A DNA stretch of 64,000 bases from Cryobacterium sp. (GCF_025463825.1 NZ_JAODBG010000119.1:1-64000), one strand, 5' to 3'. Shown: positions 35,463 to 44,275, numbered from the stretch's first letter. Notes: generated by a model from the sequence alone, not told the origin. Numbers and translations: made by a program.

Positions 35463-36041
35463 ATGGACTCTGATATCGAGCACCGAAAGCGGGCGCTCCG
35501 CGCGGAGCTCCGGGAGCGCCGCCACAATCAGACCGCTGCCGAGCGTGACGCGGCCACCACCGGCTTCACCGAGAACCTGCAGAGGGTGGTCCTGGACCTC
35601 TCTGCCCGGTCGATCTCCTGCTACCTGTCCGGTCCCACGGAGCCGAACACCCGGCCGTTCGTGAACTGGGCCGAAGCCCGCGGCATCCGGGTGTTGTTCC
35701 CCGTTTCCCGCGACGACGGCCTGCTCGACTGGACCGTCGGCGAGGATGAGACCGAGATTCGGGGTCTCTCCGGCGCGCCGGAGCCCACCGGTGAGCTGCT
35801 CGGGCCGATCGCGATCAACGACGTCGACCTGATCATCGTCCCGGCCGCGGCGATCGACCACACCGGCCTGCGGATGGGCTGGGGGCGCGGCTACTTCGAC
35901 AAGACCCTCGGCTCGATGGAGAAATGCCCACCCGTCTACGCCGTGGTCTTCGACAACGAGTATCTCGACGAGGTGCCCCGCGAGGTGCACGATCAGCCGG
36001 TGAACGGCCTCGTCACCCCCACCCGGATCGTCGTCTTCTAG
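35463..36041 (+). CDS. 5-formyltetrahydrofolate cyclo-ligase
   Basis: A 192-aa enzyme converting 5-formyl-THF to 5,10-methenyl-THF with ATP. The C-terminal signature RMGWGRGYFDKTL and the N-terminal KRALRAELRERR match the family; VDLIIVPAAAID precedes the signature. The track ORF starts far too early (34509); ATG 35463 gives normal family length. TAGGAT seven bases upstream suggests leaderless transcription. Divergent from galU with a 51-bp gap holding both promoters. Confidence 0.94.
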   Translation: MDSDIEHRKRALRAELRERRHNQTAAERDAATTGFTENLQRVVLDLSARSISCYLSGPTEPNTRPFVNWAEARGIRVLFPVSRDDGLLDWTVGEDETEIRGLSGAPEPTGELLGPIAINDVDLIIVPAAAIDHTGLRMGWGRGYFDKTLGSMEKCPPVYAVVFDNEYLDEVPREVHDQPVNGLVTPTRIVVF

Positions 36042-36098
36042 ACTTTCCCTGCCGGCGATGCCGGTTACGACCTTCGAACCACGAACCGAAAAGACGCA

Positions 36099-36467
36099 GT
36101 GCCTACCTATTCCTACCGTTGCACCGAGTGCGACACGGCCTTCGACATCCAGCAGGCCTTCACCGACAACACCCTCACGGAGTGCCCCGCCTGCGGCGGC
36201 AAGCTGCGCAAGGTGTACTCGTCCATCGGGGTCAGCTTCACCGGCTCCGGTTTCTACCGCAACGACTCCCGAACCGAATCCAACGGCACGTCGAAGTCGC
36301 TCTCCGCCGAGAAGAGCGCCGCCAAGTCGGATTCGACGCCCGCCGCGAAGCCGGCCGAGAAGTCCAGCACCGGGACGCCGTCATCCTCCGGGGCGTCGTC
36401 GTCCGGCTCCTCCGGCGGTTCCAGCTCGTCCAGCTCCTCCCCCACGCCCGCGTCGAAGCCTTCCTGA
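36099..36467 (+). CDS. FmdB-family zinc-ribbon protein
   Basis: A 122-aa protein with GTG start 36099. Residues 1-45 are the FmdB putative regulatory zinc ribbon: PTYSYRCTECDTAFDIQQAF then LTECPACGGKLRKVYS (two CxxC pairs) and the GVSFTGSGFYRND motif. The rest is a Ser/Lys-rich disordered tail, commonly seen in actinobacterial members. Function is unknown; adjacency to the cyclo-ligase and mscL is widespread in actinobacteria. Confidence 0.88.
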   Translation: MPTYSYRCTECDTAFDIQQAFTDNTLTECPACGGKLRKVYSSIGVSFTGSGFYRNDSRTESNGTSKSLSAEKSAAKSDSTPAAKPAEKSSTGTPSSSGASSSGSSGGSSSSSSSPTPASKPS

Positions 36468-36504
36468 CCGTCCGGTGCCGCTCGAACTTTCTGAAGGAAC
36501 GACC

Positions 36505-36987
36505 ATGATCCAAGGCTTCAAAGCATTCATCATGCGAGGCAATGTCATCGACCTCGCCGTCGCCGTGGTCATCGGCGCCGCGTTCACGGCCGTCGTCACC
36601 GCCATCGTCGAGAGTGTGTTCAACCCCCTGATCGGCGCCATTTTCAACGCCGACAGCCTGAAAACCTCCTTCCTCTTCGGGCTCTCCGGCGGCGGCGAGC
36701 TGGCCCTCGGTGCGGTGCTGGCGGCCGTCATCAACTTCTTGCTGATCGCGGCGGTGGTCTATTTCGCGTTCGTGCTGCCGATCAACCGCATGAAGCAGGC
36801 GCAGGAGCGCCGCCTGGCCGCCCAGGCTCCGGGTGTCGAGGAAGCCGCGCCCCTGACCGACATCGTCCTGCTGAGCGAGATCCGGGACCTGCTCGCCGCC
36901 TCGACGGGCGCCACGGCCCACCCCCACGTCACGGATGCCGCCGCCGCGGCGCGCCCCAGCGACGGCGCCCCCAAGCACACGCTGTAA
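36505..36987 (+). CDS. mscL: Large-conductance mechanosensitive channel MscL
   Basis: A 160-aa channel protein: MIQGFKAFIMRGNVIDLAVAVVIG is the classical MscL N-terminal helix and TM1, followed by a periplasmic loop and TM2 (AAVINFLLIAAVVYFAFVLPIN), then the cytoplasmic bundle with LTDIVLLSEIRDLLAA. It opens under hypo-osmotic membrane tension. ATG 36505 is preceded by gaagga; the track ORF starts in a shadow. A GC hairpin follows (36998-37027). Confidence 0.95.
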   Translation: MIQGFKAFIMRGNVIDLAVAVVIGAAFTAVVTAIVESVFNPLIGAIFNADSLKTSFLFGLSGGGELALGAVLAAVINFLLIAAVVYFAFVLPINRMKQAQERRLAAQAPGVEEAAPLTDIVLLSEIRDLLAASTGATAHPHVTDAAAAARPSDGAPKHTL

Positions 36988-36997
36988 GCCCACGATC

Positions 36998-37027
36998 CGC
37001 CCCGCCGCCGCTGCGCAGGGCGGGGCG
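36998..37027 (+). terminator. GC hairpin downstream of mscL
   Basis: CGCCCCGCC (36998-37006) pairs with GGCGGGGCG (37019-37027). There is no T tract, so a terminator role is only likely by position. Confidence 0.45.
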
Positions 37028-37033
37028 CATGCT

Positions 37034-37154
37034 GAGTTGCCGGTTGCGGCCCACTCCACGCGCGCCACGGGACAGCAACTGGCAACTCACCGCGGTGCCC
37101 CCGGCTGAATTCGCAGTTGCGGCCCATTCTGTCTTCCCCGCGCGGCCGCAACTG
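37034..37154. repeat. Nested GTTGCC/GGCAAC palindromes
   Basis: In the 363-bp gene-free stretch after mscL, GAGTTGCCGGTTGC (37034-37047) is inverted, with one mismatch, as GCAACTGGCAACTC (37075-37088), and CAGTTGCGGCC (37114-37124) is perfectly inverted as GGCCGCAACTG (37144-37154). Each half also recurs as direct copies. Relatives are at 4054-4106 and 43228-43353. Confidence 0.65.
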
Positions 37155-37189
37155 GCAACTCGCTCGCGGCGACGCCCCCGGCGCTTCGC

Positions 37190-37312
37190 GACTTGCCGCT
37201 CAGTGTCCCTTGGATGCGTCCAAAAGGGGGCATGTGCCGCATCTCGCGACGGGATGGTGCGCCGACTTGCTTCGAAGTGCCCCGTGGATGCGCTCCAAGG
37301 GGTATGTGCCGC
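37190..37312. repeat. Diverged direct repeat, about 50 bp, two units
   Basis: Units at 37190-37240 and 37264-37312 (period 74 bp) share GACTTGC, GGATGCG and ATGTGCCGC in the same order; each core can fold as a small hairpin around TGGATGCG. A related arrangement (CGCGACGTGCCGC ... TTGCCGCGACTC) is at 44192-44250. No gene is supported in 36988-37350. Confidence 0.55.
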
Positions 37313-37350
37313 GAGTCGATCGGCCGACAGCCGCCGAGCGGACGGGTGGG

Positions 37351-37590
37351 CTACCAGTGTGGGGGCTTGTCCTGACGGAGCCGGGCGTCGTTGGCGCTCG
37401 TGGCGGAGCCGTCGCCGGAAGTCTGGCCGCCCTCCTCGCGGGGCGCGGGTTCGGGGCTGGGGTCGGTGTCCGGGGCCGGGGTCAGGCGCGCTCGGCGGGC
37501 ACCGGCCGACCGCACGACACGCTGGCGCGGCTCGGCCGCCGACACGGTCTCGGCGGGCGTGGCCGGGTCAGCCGCGGCGGGGTCAGGCAC
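37351..37590 (-). CDS. Small protein with C-terminal DKPPHW motif (79 aa)
   Basis: The track shows this frame only as the tail of a longer shadow ORF. GTG 37590 overlaps the stop of the 1251-aa helicase-like gene by eight bases (GTGCCTGA). The 79-aa product is low-complexity and Pro/Ala/Glu-rich, ending NDARLRQDKPPHW, a tail I recognise as recurrent (NDxRLxxDxPPHW) in small actinobacterial proteins. The overlap suggests translational coupling and a joint role with the helicase-like protein. Function unknown. Confidence 0.65.
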   Translation of the reverse strand: MPDPAAADPATPAETVSAAEPRQRVVRSAGARRARLTPAPDTDPSPEPAPREEGGQTSGDGSATSANDARLRQDKPPHW

Positions 37591-40500
37591 GGTGCGCCGG
37601 ACCGTTTGACCCCTCGGTCGGCGTGATCCCTGCGAGGGCGGCGACGCGGGCGGCCACCGCATCCGGATTGCTGAACAGTTCGAAGCTGTGCACCCGCAGG
37701 TAGTGCCAGCCGAGGCGCCGCAGCACCTCGGGGCGCAGCCGCAGGGACTCGCGCAGACTGGCCCGGTTGACCACGGCGTCGGTCTCCACGACCACGGCGC
37801 GGCCGGCGTGCGAGGCGGCCAGCGCGAGCTTCCCGCGGTGTCCGAGCGATACGGTGAGGCCCTTGCGTTCAAGGCGGCGGGCGAGGTCGACCAGCATGGC
37901 TTCGCGGGCATCCGGCACGGCAACCTCGTTGCGACGCGCCTCGGTCTCGGTCAGCACCTGCGAGAGGGCCAGGATGCCGTGCCGCTGCCGGTCGGCGTCG
38001 ATGTCGATGGGGCGGAAGCAGGAGACGATGTCCATGGCGCGGCGGGCGCGGGTCATGCCGATCGCGAGCAGGCGTTCACCGCCGGGTTCGCCGAGGGAAC
38101 CGAAGTTGCTCAGCAGCCGGCCGTGCGGGGTGCGGCCGTAGCCGATCGAGAAGATCACCCGGTCGCGGCTCTGCGCCACGGCCTGCTCGAGGGTGAGCAC
38201 CGTGAAGGGTTCGGCGCGGTCCTTGAGGATGAAGTCGCTCAGGTCGGTGCGCTTGGCGAACGCGGCGAGCACGGCCTGGTGCACGCGCACGGCGTGCCGG
38301 GCGCTGGCGGTGATCACCATCAGGGATTCCCGGGGGCGCTTGACGGCGTGGTCCATGACCAGGTCGACGACCTTCGACACCTCGGCGTCCACGCTCTCCA
38401 CAGCGCCACTGTCGGCGTCGGGCATTCCGTGCCCGCCGGCGACGTAGTTGAGGGTGAGGCTGCCGTGGCCGAGGAAGCTGCCCGCCCAGGGCAGCGAGTC
38501 GATCCGGCCGCCGTAGAAGCGGTGGTTGACCAGCTCGGCGAGGTCTTCGCCGCCGGCCCGGTAGCTGCGGGTGAGCGTGAGGGTCGGCAGCAGCTCGCCG
38601 AGGCGGGCCAGGGCGGAGTCGGCGTGCAGGGCGTCGACGTTGGTCTCCTGCGGCACGGGCACGTCGGCCGGTTCCAGGATGCCGGTCTCGAACGGTGACG
38701 GCGTCTGCGTGACCGGGTCACCGAACGCGACGACCTGCTTGCCGCGACGGATCGCGCCCACGTTCTCGGCGAGGGTGGTCGCGCCGGCGTCGACGAGCAG
38801 CACGGCGTCGAAGGTCATGGTGTCGTCGAGGGCGGCCACCTCGTAGGGCGAGGCGAGCCAGACGGGGGCGAGCACCCGGCCCAGGTGCGGCGAGACCTCG
38901 TTGATGCGCGAGGGCGTGGCGCGGTCGGCCCGGAGCAACCGGCGCAGCTGGTCGGCTTCTTCCGGCCAGTCGACGACGCCGATCTTCCAGGTCTCGGCGA
39001 GCAGCCAGGCCAGGATCTGGCCGGTGCTGGCGGCGTGGGCCTCATCGACGAGCTTGAAGTCGGCTTCGAGCCGGTCCAGCACCTGGGTGTTGGCGTTCAG
39101 CAGGGCCTTGTCGCCGCCCAGCATGACCTCCAGCACGGACTGCCACCAGGCCAGCTCGAGCTCCGCGGCGACATCCTGCTCCGACACGTGCCGCAGCGAC
39201 AGATCGGTCATCAGTGGGTCGAGGTTGTGTTCGCGCAGGGTCGCGAGCAGGGCGGTGCGCTCGTGCAGGTTGGCGAGCACCTCGCTGTCCGCTGCGAGGC
39301 CGGCGATGGTGCGCTGCAGGTCGCGGATCGGCTGCGAGATGAGCTGGCGGGGGGTGCCGGCGTTGCCCAGCGGACCGTCGAGCCTGCCGAGGTCTTCGGC
39401 GACCCGCTGGAACGCCACGTGCACGTCGTTGATGCCGACCGGGACCTCCGGGGTGACGCCGGCGGCGGCATACCGCTGCCACAGCGTGCGCTGCTGCTGG
39501 ATGCGCCGCAGGCTCTCGTTCATGTCGCTCACGTGCACCCCCGGCCGCAGGTACTCGTCGGCGAGGCGGCGCAACCGGCGCCGGTTCGACGAGGTCATCT
39601 CCGGGGCATCCCGGCGCGCCGAGGTGGCGGCGATCAGTTCGGTGAGCGACCTGTCGAACACCGAGGGCTGGAACTTGTCCAGGGTCTCGCGGATGTCCAG
39701 CAACAGGCGCAGGTAGATGCCGAGCTCGTGCACCGTCTCGAACGGGCGCAGCCGGGTCTGGCCGACCAGATTGGTTGCGCGGTCCAGCAGGCGCTGCAGC
39801 TCGGGCTGGTTGAGCCGTTTCGCGAGCTCGTGCGCGGCGCCGGCATCCGCGGTGGAGGAGAACGATGCCCCGTACCAGGGCGAGTCGCCCGGCCCGTAGC
39901 GGAACTGGCCCAGCACGGCGGCCTTGATCAGGATCGCGGCGGCGCTGGCCCGGTCGTGGGCGAGGCGCTCGAGCGCCACCCGGTCCAGCCGGGCGGTGGT
40001 CGACGGCGGCGACGGCAGCTGGGCGAGCCGGGCAAGTTCACCGAGGGCATCGAGCACCGACACGCCGAGCACGGCGTCCTTGCGGGTGAGTGCCGAACGG
40101 TAGTCCAGCAGCACCTTGCGCAGGCGCACGAGGGCGTCGTCGACGTCGCCGACCTTGGGCTGCACGCACTTCTCGTTGCGGGTGATCGACTGGATCAGGT
40201 CGCGGCGCAGAGTGCGCGGCGTCACGGCGACGCCGGGCAGGCCCACCTGCACGAGGCGGTGGGCGATGCCGTCGAGGCTGGAGCGGCGGGCACTGACCAC
40301 GAGCACCCGCTTGTGCTGGGCGATCAGCGAGCCGATGGCGTTCACGATGGTCTGGGTGCCGCCGGTGCCCGGCAGGGTCTTCACGACGAGGGAGTTGCCG
40401 GCGCTGATCTGCGCGACGACGTTCTCCTGCTCGGCGTCGGCATCCAGCAGCAGGGTGTCGGTGCCGGGCGGGCGCACGTCCTGGCCGACCGGCAGCACCG

Positions 40501-41338
40501 GGTGGTAGGCCATTTCGATGGCGCGGCGGGCCGTGGGGTTTCCGGCGACGGCGTCGAGCACGGAGTGGGTGAGCTTGTGCGCGTCGACGGCCATGGCCCG
40601 GCCGACGTCGGCGAAGGAGGACGCCACCAGGCGTGGGGAGACGTTGAACCAGGGCAGGTGCGAGGTCAGTCCGCGCAACCGGTCGATCACCGGTTGCGGC
40701 TTGAACGCGCCGTTGGTCACGGCGAGGGCCACGAACGCATCCGCGTCGAGGGTGATCGTGAACTGGTCGTGCAGGGCCCGGGCCAACTCGGGGTTGAGGA
40801 ACGGGGCGCCCTTGAGCTTGAGCTCGAAGTCCCGGCCGTACCGGCGGATGGCCAGGGGCCGCAGCAGCACCGGCGCGGTGTACTCGACGTCGCCGTGGCG
40901 CCACTGGGCCAGCCCGATGGCGAGGTGCACCGATTCGATGCCGCGCATCGAACGCAGTTCGATGCCCTTCTGGGTGATCTCGTTGGCGGCCAGGCGGGCG
41001 TTGCGCAACGCCAGCTCGTCCCGGATGAGGTTGGACAGCAGGGTGGTCTTGCCGGTGATGAACTGCGGCAGGCCACCGGGGTGGGTGGCGGAGAGTTCGA
41101 TGCGGGAGCGCGGGCTGTCGCCGAAGTGCAGCAGCGGCGAGTGGCCGCCGACGGCGGCCAGTTCGTCGCGCCAGCGCTGCCAGGTGGGTTCGGCGATGTT
41201 CCCGGCCACGAGGGCCGGGTCGCCCAGGCTCACCGAGTCCGGGGAGGTCGCAGATCGCGAATCGGCTGACGGCACGTCGGTGTACTCCGACGTGAAATCG
41301 TCATCTTCTGGTTTTCTATCGAGGCGCCACACACCCAC
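37583..41338 (-). CDS. Superfamily-I helicase-like protein with C-terminal REase-like domain
   Basis: A 1251-aa protein. The N-terminal ~280 residues resemble the domain preceding AAA_11/DUF4011-type helicases (FITGKTTLLSNLIRDE, GIESVHLAIGLAQW). The Walker A position reads LPGTGGTQT (Gly for the catalytic Lys) and the motif-II position LLVDAGATT (no DE), while later helicase blocks (LTRSYRAG, GMTRARRAMDIV) are intact in outline. The C-terminal ~100 residues (AMLVDLARRLERKG, VVVETDA, LRLRPEVLRRLGWHYLRVHS) match the MTES_1575/VSR-like nuclease tail, also with altered catalytic positions. It may bind nucleic acid without ATP hydrolysis. Start ATG 41338. Confidence 0.75.
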   Translation of the reverse strand: MGVWRLDRKPEDDDFTSEYTDVPSADSRSATSPDSVSLGDPALVAGNIAEPTWQRWRDELAAVGGHSPLLHFGDSPRSRIELSATHPGGLPQFITGKTTLLSNLIRDELALRNARLAANEITQKGIELRSMRGIESVHLAIGLAQWRHGDVEYTAPVLLRPLAIRRYGRDFELKLKGAPFLNPELARALHDQFTITLDADAFVALAVTNGAFKPQPVIDRLRGLTSHLPWFNVSPRLVASSFADVGRAMAVDAHKLTHSVLDAVAGNPTARRAIEMAYHPVLPVGQDVRPPGTDTLLLDADAEQENVVAQISAGNSLVVKTLPGTGGTQTIVNAIGSLIAQHKRVLVVSARRSSLDGIAHRLVQVGLPGVAVTPRTLRRDLIQSITRNEKCVQPKVGDVDDALVRLRKVLLDYRSALTRKDAVLGVSVLDALGELARLAQLPSPPSTTARLDRVALERLAHDRASAAAILIKAAVLGQFRYGPGDSPWYGASFSSTADAGAAHELAKRLNQPELQRLLDRATNLVGQTRLRPFETVHELGIYLRLLLDIRETLDKFQPSVFDRSLTELIAATSARRDAPEMTSSNRRRLRRLADEYLRPGVHVSDMNESLRRIQQQRTLWQRYAAAGVTPEVPVGINDVHVAFQRVAEDLGRLDGPLGNAGTPRQLISQPIRDLQRTIAGLAADSEVLANLHERTALLATLREHNLDPLMTDLSLRHVSEQDVAAELELAWWQSVLEVMLGGDKALLNANTQVLDRLEADFKLVDEAHAASTGQILAWLLAETWKIGVVDWPEEADQLRRLLRADRATPSRINEVSPHLGRVLAPVWLASPYEVAALDDTMTFDAVLLVDAGATTLAENVGAIRRGKQVVAFGDPVTQTPSPFETGILEPADVPVPQETNVDALHADSALARLGELLPTLTLTRSYRAGGEDLAELVNHRFYGGRIDSLPWAGSFLGHGSLTLNYVAGGHGMPDADSGAVESVDAEVSKVVDLVMDHAVKRPRESLMVITASARHAVRVHQAVLAAFAKRTDLSDFILKDRAEPFTVLTLEQAVAQSRDRVIFSIGYGRTPHGRLLSNFGSLGEPGGERLLAIGMTRARRAMDIVSCFRPIDIDADRQRHGILALSQVLTETEARRNEVAVPDAREAMLVDLARRLERKGLTVSLGHRGKLALAASHAGRAVVVETDAVVNRASLRESLRLRPEVLRRLGWHYLRVHSFELFSNPDAVAARVAALAGITPTEGSNGPAHRA

Positions 41339-41428
41339 ACCCTAATTCTCCGGCGGCCGGTTCTCGGTTAGGCCACCCGGGTTTCTCGCGCATTCGCAGG
41401 TTTTTCGTGGGTTGGGAAAGGCTCTGGC

Positions 41429-42445
41429 CTACAGCCAGCCCTTGCGCTTGAACACCGCGTATAGCCCGAAACCCATGGCGAACATCAGCGCGATCGCAAA
41501 CGGGTAGCCCAATCGCCAGTCCAGTTCGGGCATGTGCCTGAAGTTCATCCCGTAGATGGTGCCCACCAGGGTGGGGGCGAACAGGATCGCCGCCCAGCTG
41601 GAGATTTTCTTCACTTCCTCGCTCTGCGCTAGCCCGGTCTCGGACAGGCGGCGGGTCTCGTCGTTCTGCCGTTGCGCGACGAGGGTGCTGTGCACGGTGA
41701 GAGCGTTCTGCAGCAGCTGCCGGAAGGCGTCGACCCTTTCGACGACCCGGATGGTGTGGTCGAGCACGTCCCGCAGGTGCCTGTGCAGTTCCACGTCCAC
41801 GTGGTGCTTCTCGTAGCCCTCCTGCAGCGACTCCAGCATCCCGATCAGCGGCTGGGTGGCGCGCTGGAATTCGATGACTTCCCGCGACAGCGCGTAGATC
41901 CGCCGGGACACCGCCTGGTCGCCGTCGAAAAGCTGGTCCTCGATCTCATCGATGTCGTTCTCGAGGCCGGCCACAACGGGCGCATACTCGTCGATCACCT
42001 GGTCCAGGATGGCGTACAGCACCGCCTGCGGGCCGAACGCTAAAAGCTCGGGCGTGCCCTCCAGGCGGCGGCGCACCGAGGCGAGGTCGGGCGATTCGGC
42101 GTGCCGGATGGTGACCACGAAGTCGGGGCCCACGAACACGTGCAGCTCTCCGAACTCCACCCGCTCGTCGGCGTCCAGGTACCTGGCCGGCCGCAGCACC
42201 AGGAACAGGGTGTCGGTGAATCGCTCGATCTTGGCCCGCTGGTGGCCCTTGAGGGCGTCCTCGATGGCCAGGTGGTGCAGCGTGAATTCGTCGGCGACGC
42301 TGCGCACTTCGTCGTCGGTCGGCCGGTACAGGCCGATCCAGGCGAAACCCTTCTTCTCCTTGAGCACCGCGAAAACGTCCTGCAGCGTCTCCGGGGTCGC
42401 CACCCGCCTGCCATCCACATAGATCGCGTCATCAACTAGCGCCAC
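41429..42445 (-). CDS. corA: CorA-type magnesium/cobalt transporter
   Basis: A 338-aa CorA-family channel: a long N-terminal cytoplasmic funnel domain (LHHLAIEDALKGHQRAKIER, FVGPDFVVTIRHAES), a stalk helix, then two C-terminal helices with the selectivity motif YGMN (GMN at 299-301) and a Lys/Trp tail. It conducts Mg2+ and possibly other divalent cations into the cell. The CorA signature is complete. No regulatory leader is obvious in the 64 bp to the next gene. Confidence 0.93.
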   Translation of the reverse strand: MALVDDAIYVDGRRVATPETLQDVFAVLKEKKGFAWIGLYRPTDDEVRSVADEFTLHHLAIEDALKGHQRAKIERFTDTLFLVLRPARYLDADERVEFGELHVFVGPDFVVTIRHAESPDLASVRRRLEGTPELLAFGPQAVLYAILDQVIDEYAPVVAGLENDIDEIEDQLFDGDQAVSRRIYALSREVIEFQRATQPLIGMLESLQEGYEKHHVDVELHRHLRDVLDHTIRVVERVDAFRQLLQNALTVHSTLVAQRQNDETRRLSETGLAQSEEVKKISSWAAILFAPTLVGTIYGMNFRHMPELDWRLGYPFAIALMFAMGFGLYAVFKRKGWL

Positions 42446-42509
42446 GGCTGCTCCTCACTCGCGGTACAAGTGTGGCACCGGGCAGGCGCCCCGCCGGACA
42501 CGACGCGAA

Positions 42510-43127
42510 TCAGGAACGCTGCGGTCCCTCGTGCTTGCGGTAGGTGGGGCTGAAGGCCAGCAGCACCAGGCCGACGCCGAGCACCGCCTGTCCGATCGCT
42601 GTGGAGGGCAGCACCGAGACGGCGCCGCCGAGCACGAGCAGCACGGCGGGGAGAACCCGGTAGACGCGGGCGCGCAGCATGGCGATGCCCAGCAGGATCC
42701 AGCCGACCCCGAACACCGCGGCGCTCAGCAGCAGGCCGAACGCGGACGAACCCGGCCGGACTGATCCGTCGAGCAGCTCCGGGGTCACCCGGCCCAGGGT
42801 GGGATAGAGGAACGCCTCCGCCCAGAACAGCCCGCTGATCAGGATGGTGCCGGTGCCGGCGACGATCGCGGCGGAGAACCCGAACGGGCCGATATTGCGG
42901 GCGTGGCGCTCGTAGATGGACACCAGCGCCAGGATGAGCAGCAGCGCCCCGCCGAGCAGGGCCACCGAGCGCACGGCGTAGAGCGGAGTCTGCACGATGC
43001 TGCTGGCCGGGTCCCCGGTGAGCCGCAGCACCTGGTCGAGCACGCCGCCGACGATGAACACCGTTCCGGCCGCGAGAGTCGCGGGCTTGGCCACGCCTTC
43101 GAACCTCTTCACCAGGACCTCGCTCAC
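42510..43127 (-). CDS. Six-helix membrane protein, unknown
   Basis: About six hydrophobic helices, with LAAGTVFIVGGVLDQVLRL in helix 1 and FGLLLSAAVFGVGWILLGIAML near helix 5, resembling DUF4386-type integral membrane proteins; no catalytic motif. The track start (43199) adds 24 poorly conserved residues, so I prefer GTG 43127, close to a GTTATT hexamer; GTG 43111 is another choice. Function unknown. Confidence 0.6.
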   Translation of the reverse strand: MSEVLVKRFEGVAKPATLAAGTVFIVGGVLDQVLRLTGDPASSIVQTPLYAVRSVALLGGALLLILALVSIYERHARNIGPFGFSAAIVAGTGTILISGLFWAEAFLYPTLGRVTPELLDGSVRPGSSAFGLLLSAAVFGVGWILLGIAMLRARVYRVLPAVLLVLGGAVSVLPSTAIGQAVLGVGLVLLAFSPTYRKHEGPQRS

Positions 43128-43227
43128 CGCGTAATAACATCGGCCCCCGGGGTCTGGGCCGATTGACTCGATTCTCGCACCCGTCGATGCCACCGACAAG
43201 AGCCGCCGTCGCCCAGTGCAGCCCGTC

Positions 43228-43353
43228 AGTTGCCACGTCGCGCCCCCTCAGCGCCCCGGAGTGGGCGCCAACCGTCAGGTCACCGACGGGTGCGCCGGCG
43301 ACATGACGGTTGGTGCCCCTTCCCGGGTGCGGAAAGGGCCGGAAGTGGCAACT
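43228..43353. repeat. Intergenic inverted repeats (GTTGCC type)
   Basis: AGTTGCCAC (43228-43236) is inverted as GTGGCAACT (43345-43353), enclosing GGGCGCCAACCGTCA (43263-43277) inverted, with one mismatch, as TGACGGTTGGTGCCC (43304-43318). The whole fills the divergent gap between the membrane protein and the PPTase gene. Confidence 0.65.
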
Positions 43354-43387
43354 CAGGGCGGCCCGCCGGCCGGGCTAGGGTGAGGGC

Positions 43388-44161
43388 GTGCTCCCACTCC
43401 CCTCCGCCGGCCCGGATCGTGGTGGTCCGATCAGCGCCGACCCGATCAGCGCCGACCCGTTCAGCGCCGACGTGGCCGGCGTCACCCCGGCCGGGGTCGA
43501 CCTGGCCACCACCGTGGTGGTGCAGCTGGCCGACCAGGCGCCGACGAGGGCGGGCGACCACCAGAGGTTGGTGGCCCTGGTCGGCCGGGTGACCGGTGTT
43601 GATCCGGCGGCCGTCACGCTTGACCGGGTCTGCCCGAACTGTGGGGAGTCCGGCCACGGGCCGCTCCGGGTCGGGTTCAGCGCCGCGCCGGATGCCGCCC
43701 CTCCCGTGCACGTGAGCCTTGCCCGGGCGGGCGGGCGGCTCGCCCTCGCCGTGACCGCGGCCGGCACGGTGGGCATCGACCTGGAGTCCGTCGCCGAGCT
43801 GGGCCGGTCGCCGGTCGCCGACGTCGTGTTGTCCGGCGCCGAAGCGCGCGCTCTGGCCGACCTCGACCCGGGCGCCGCGGAGGTCACCGTTGCCGTCGTC
43901 TGGACCGCGAAGGAGGCGGTACTGAAGGCCGCCGGGGTCGGCCTGAGGGTCGATCCGCGCGACCTCACCGTCGCCCTGCCCGGGCCAGCCGGCGCCACCG
44001 CCGCCGGCTGGCCCGTCCTCGCCGACTGGCCGGCTGCGCCGTTCCCGCCAGGGCACGTGCACCTGCTGCCGCTGGCCGCAGCCGCCGGTCTCGTCGGTAC
44101 CGTCGCGGTGGTCCGCACCGACCGGCCCGCGCTGAGAATGCTACCCGCCCCGACCCGCTGA
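43388..44161 (+). CDS. 4'-phosphopantetheinyl transferase (Sfp-like)
   Basis: A 257-aa enzyme that transfers phosphopantetheine to carrier domains. The two Sfp signatures are visible: VGIDLESV (Mg-binding) and VWTAKEAVLKAAGVGL (the W-x-x-KEA/S motif). The N-terminal CPNCGESGHGPL is the usual Cys/Gly/His-rich block of Sfp enzymes. The obvious client in the window is the Pls/PosA synthetase, though its gene faces the other way (convergent). GTG 43388 lies six bases after TAGGGT (leaderless type). Confidence 0.88.
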   Translation: MLPLPSAGPDRGGPISADPISADPFSADVAGVTPAGVDLATTVVVQLADQAPTRAGDHQRLVALVGRVTGVDPAAVTLDRVCPNCGESGHGPLRVGFSAAPDAAPPVHVSLARAGGRLALAVTAAGTVGIDLESVAELGRSPVADVVLSGAEARALADLDPGAAEVTVAVVWTAKEAVLKAAGVGLRVDPRDLTVALPGPAGATAAGWPVLADWPAAPFPPGHVHLLPLAAAAGLVGTVAVVRTDRPALRMLPAPTR

Positions 44162-44191
44162 CCGGCCGGAGCTGACGCCTCACAACCTCCC

Positions 44192-44250
44192 TCGCGACGT
44201 GCCGCAGGATGCCCCTTGGCGACCGGCGACGGGGCCGTTTGCCGCGACTC
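44192..44250. repeat. Intergenic repeat relative of 37190-37312
   Basis: TCGCGACGTGCCGC ... TTGCCGCGACTC with an inner GCCCC/GGGGC stem (44211-44215/44231-44235), in the convergent gap between the PPTase and M1 peptidase genes. Resemblance to the other copy is partial. Confidence 0.4.
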
Positions 44251-44275
44251 GGGGCGCGCGGGCCGGGGCGGGCGG

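Noticed and set aside
38885-41269. 794-aa plus-strand ORF opposite the helicase-like gene
   Set aside because: Composition is shadow-like (Gly/His/Val/Gln) and it is antisense to a coherent protein.
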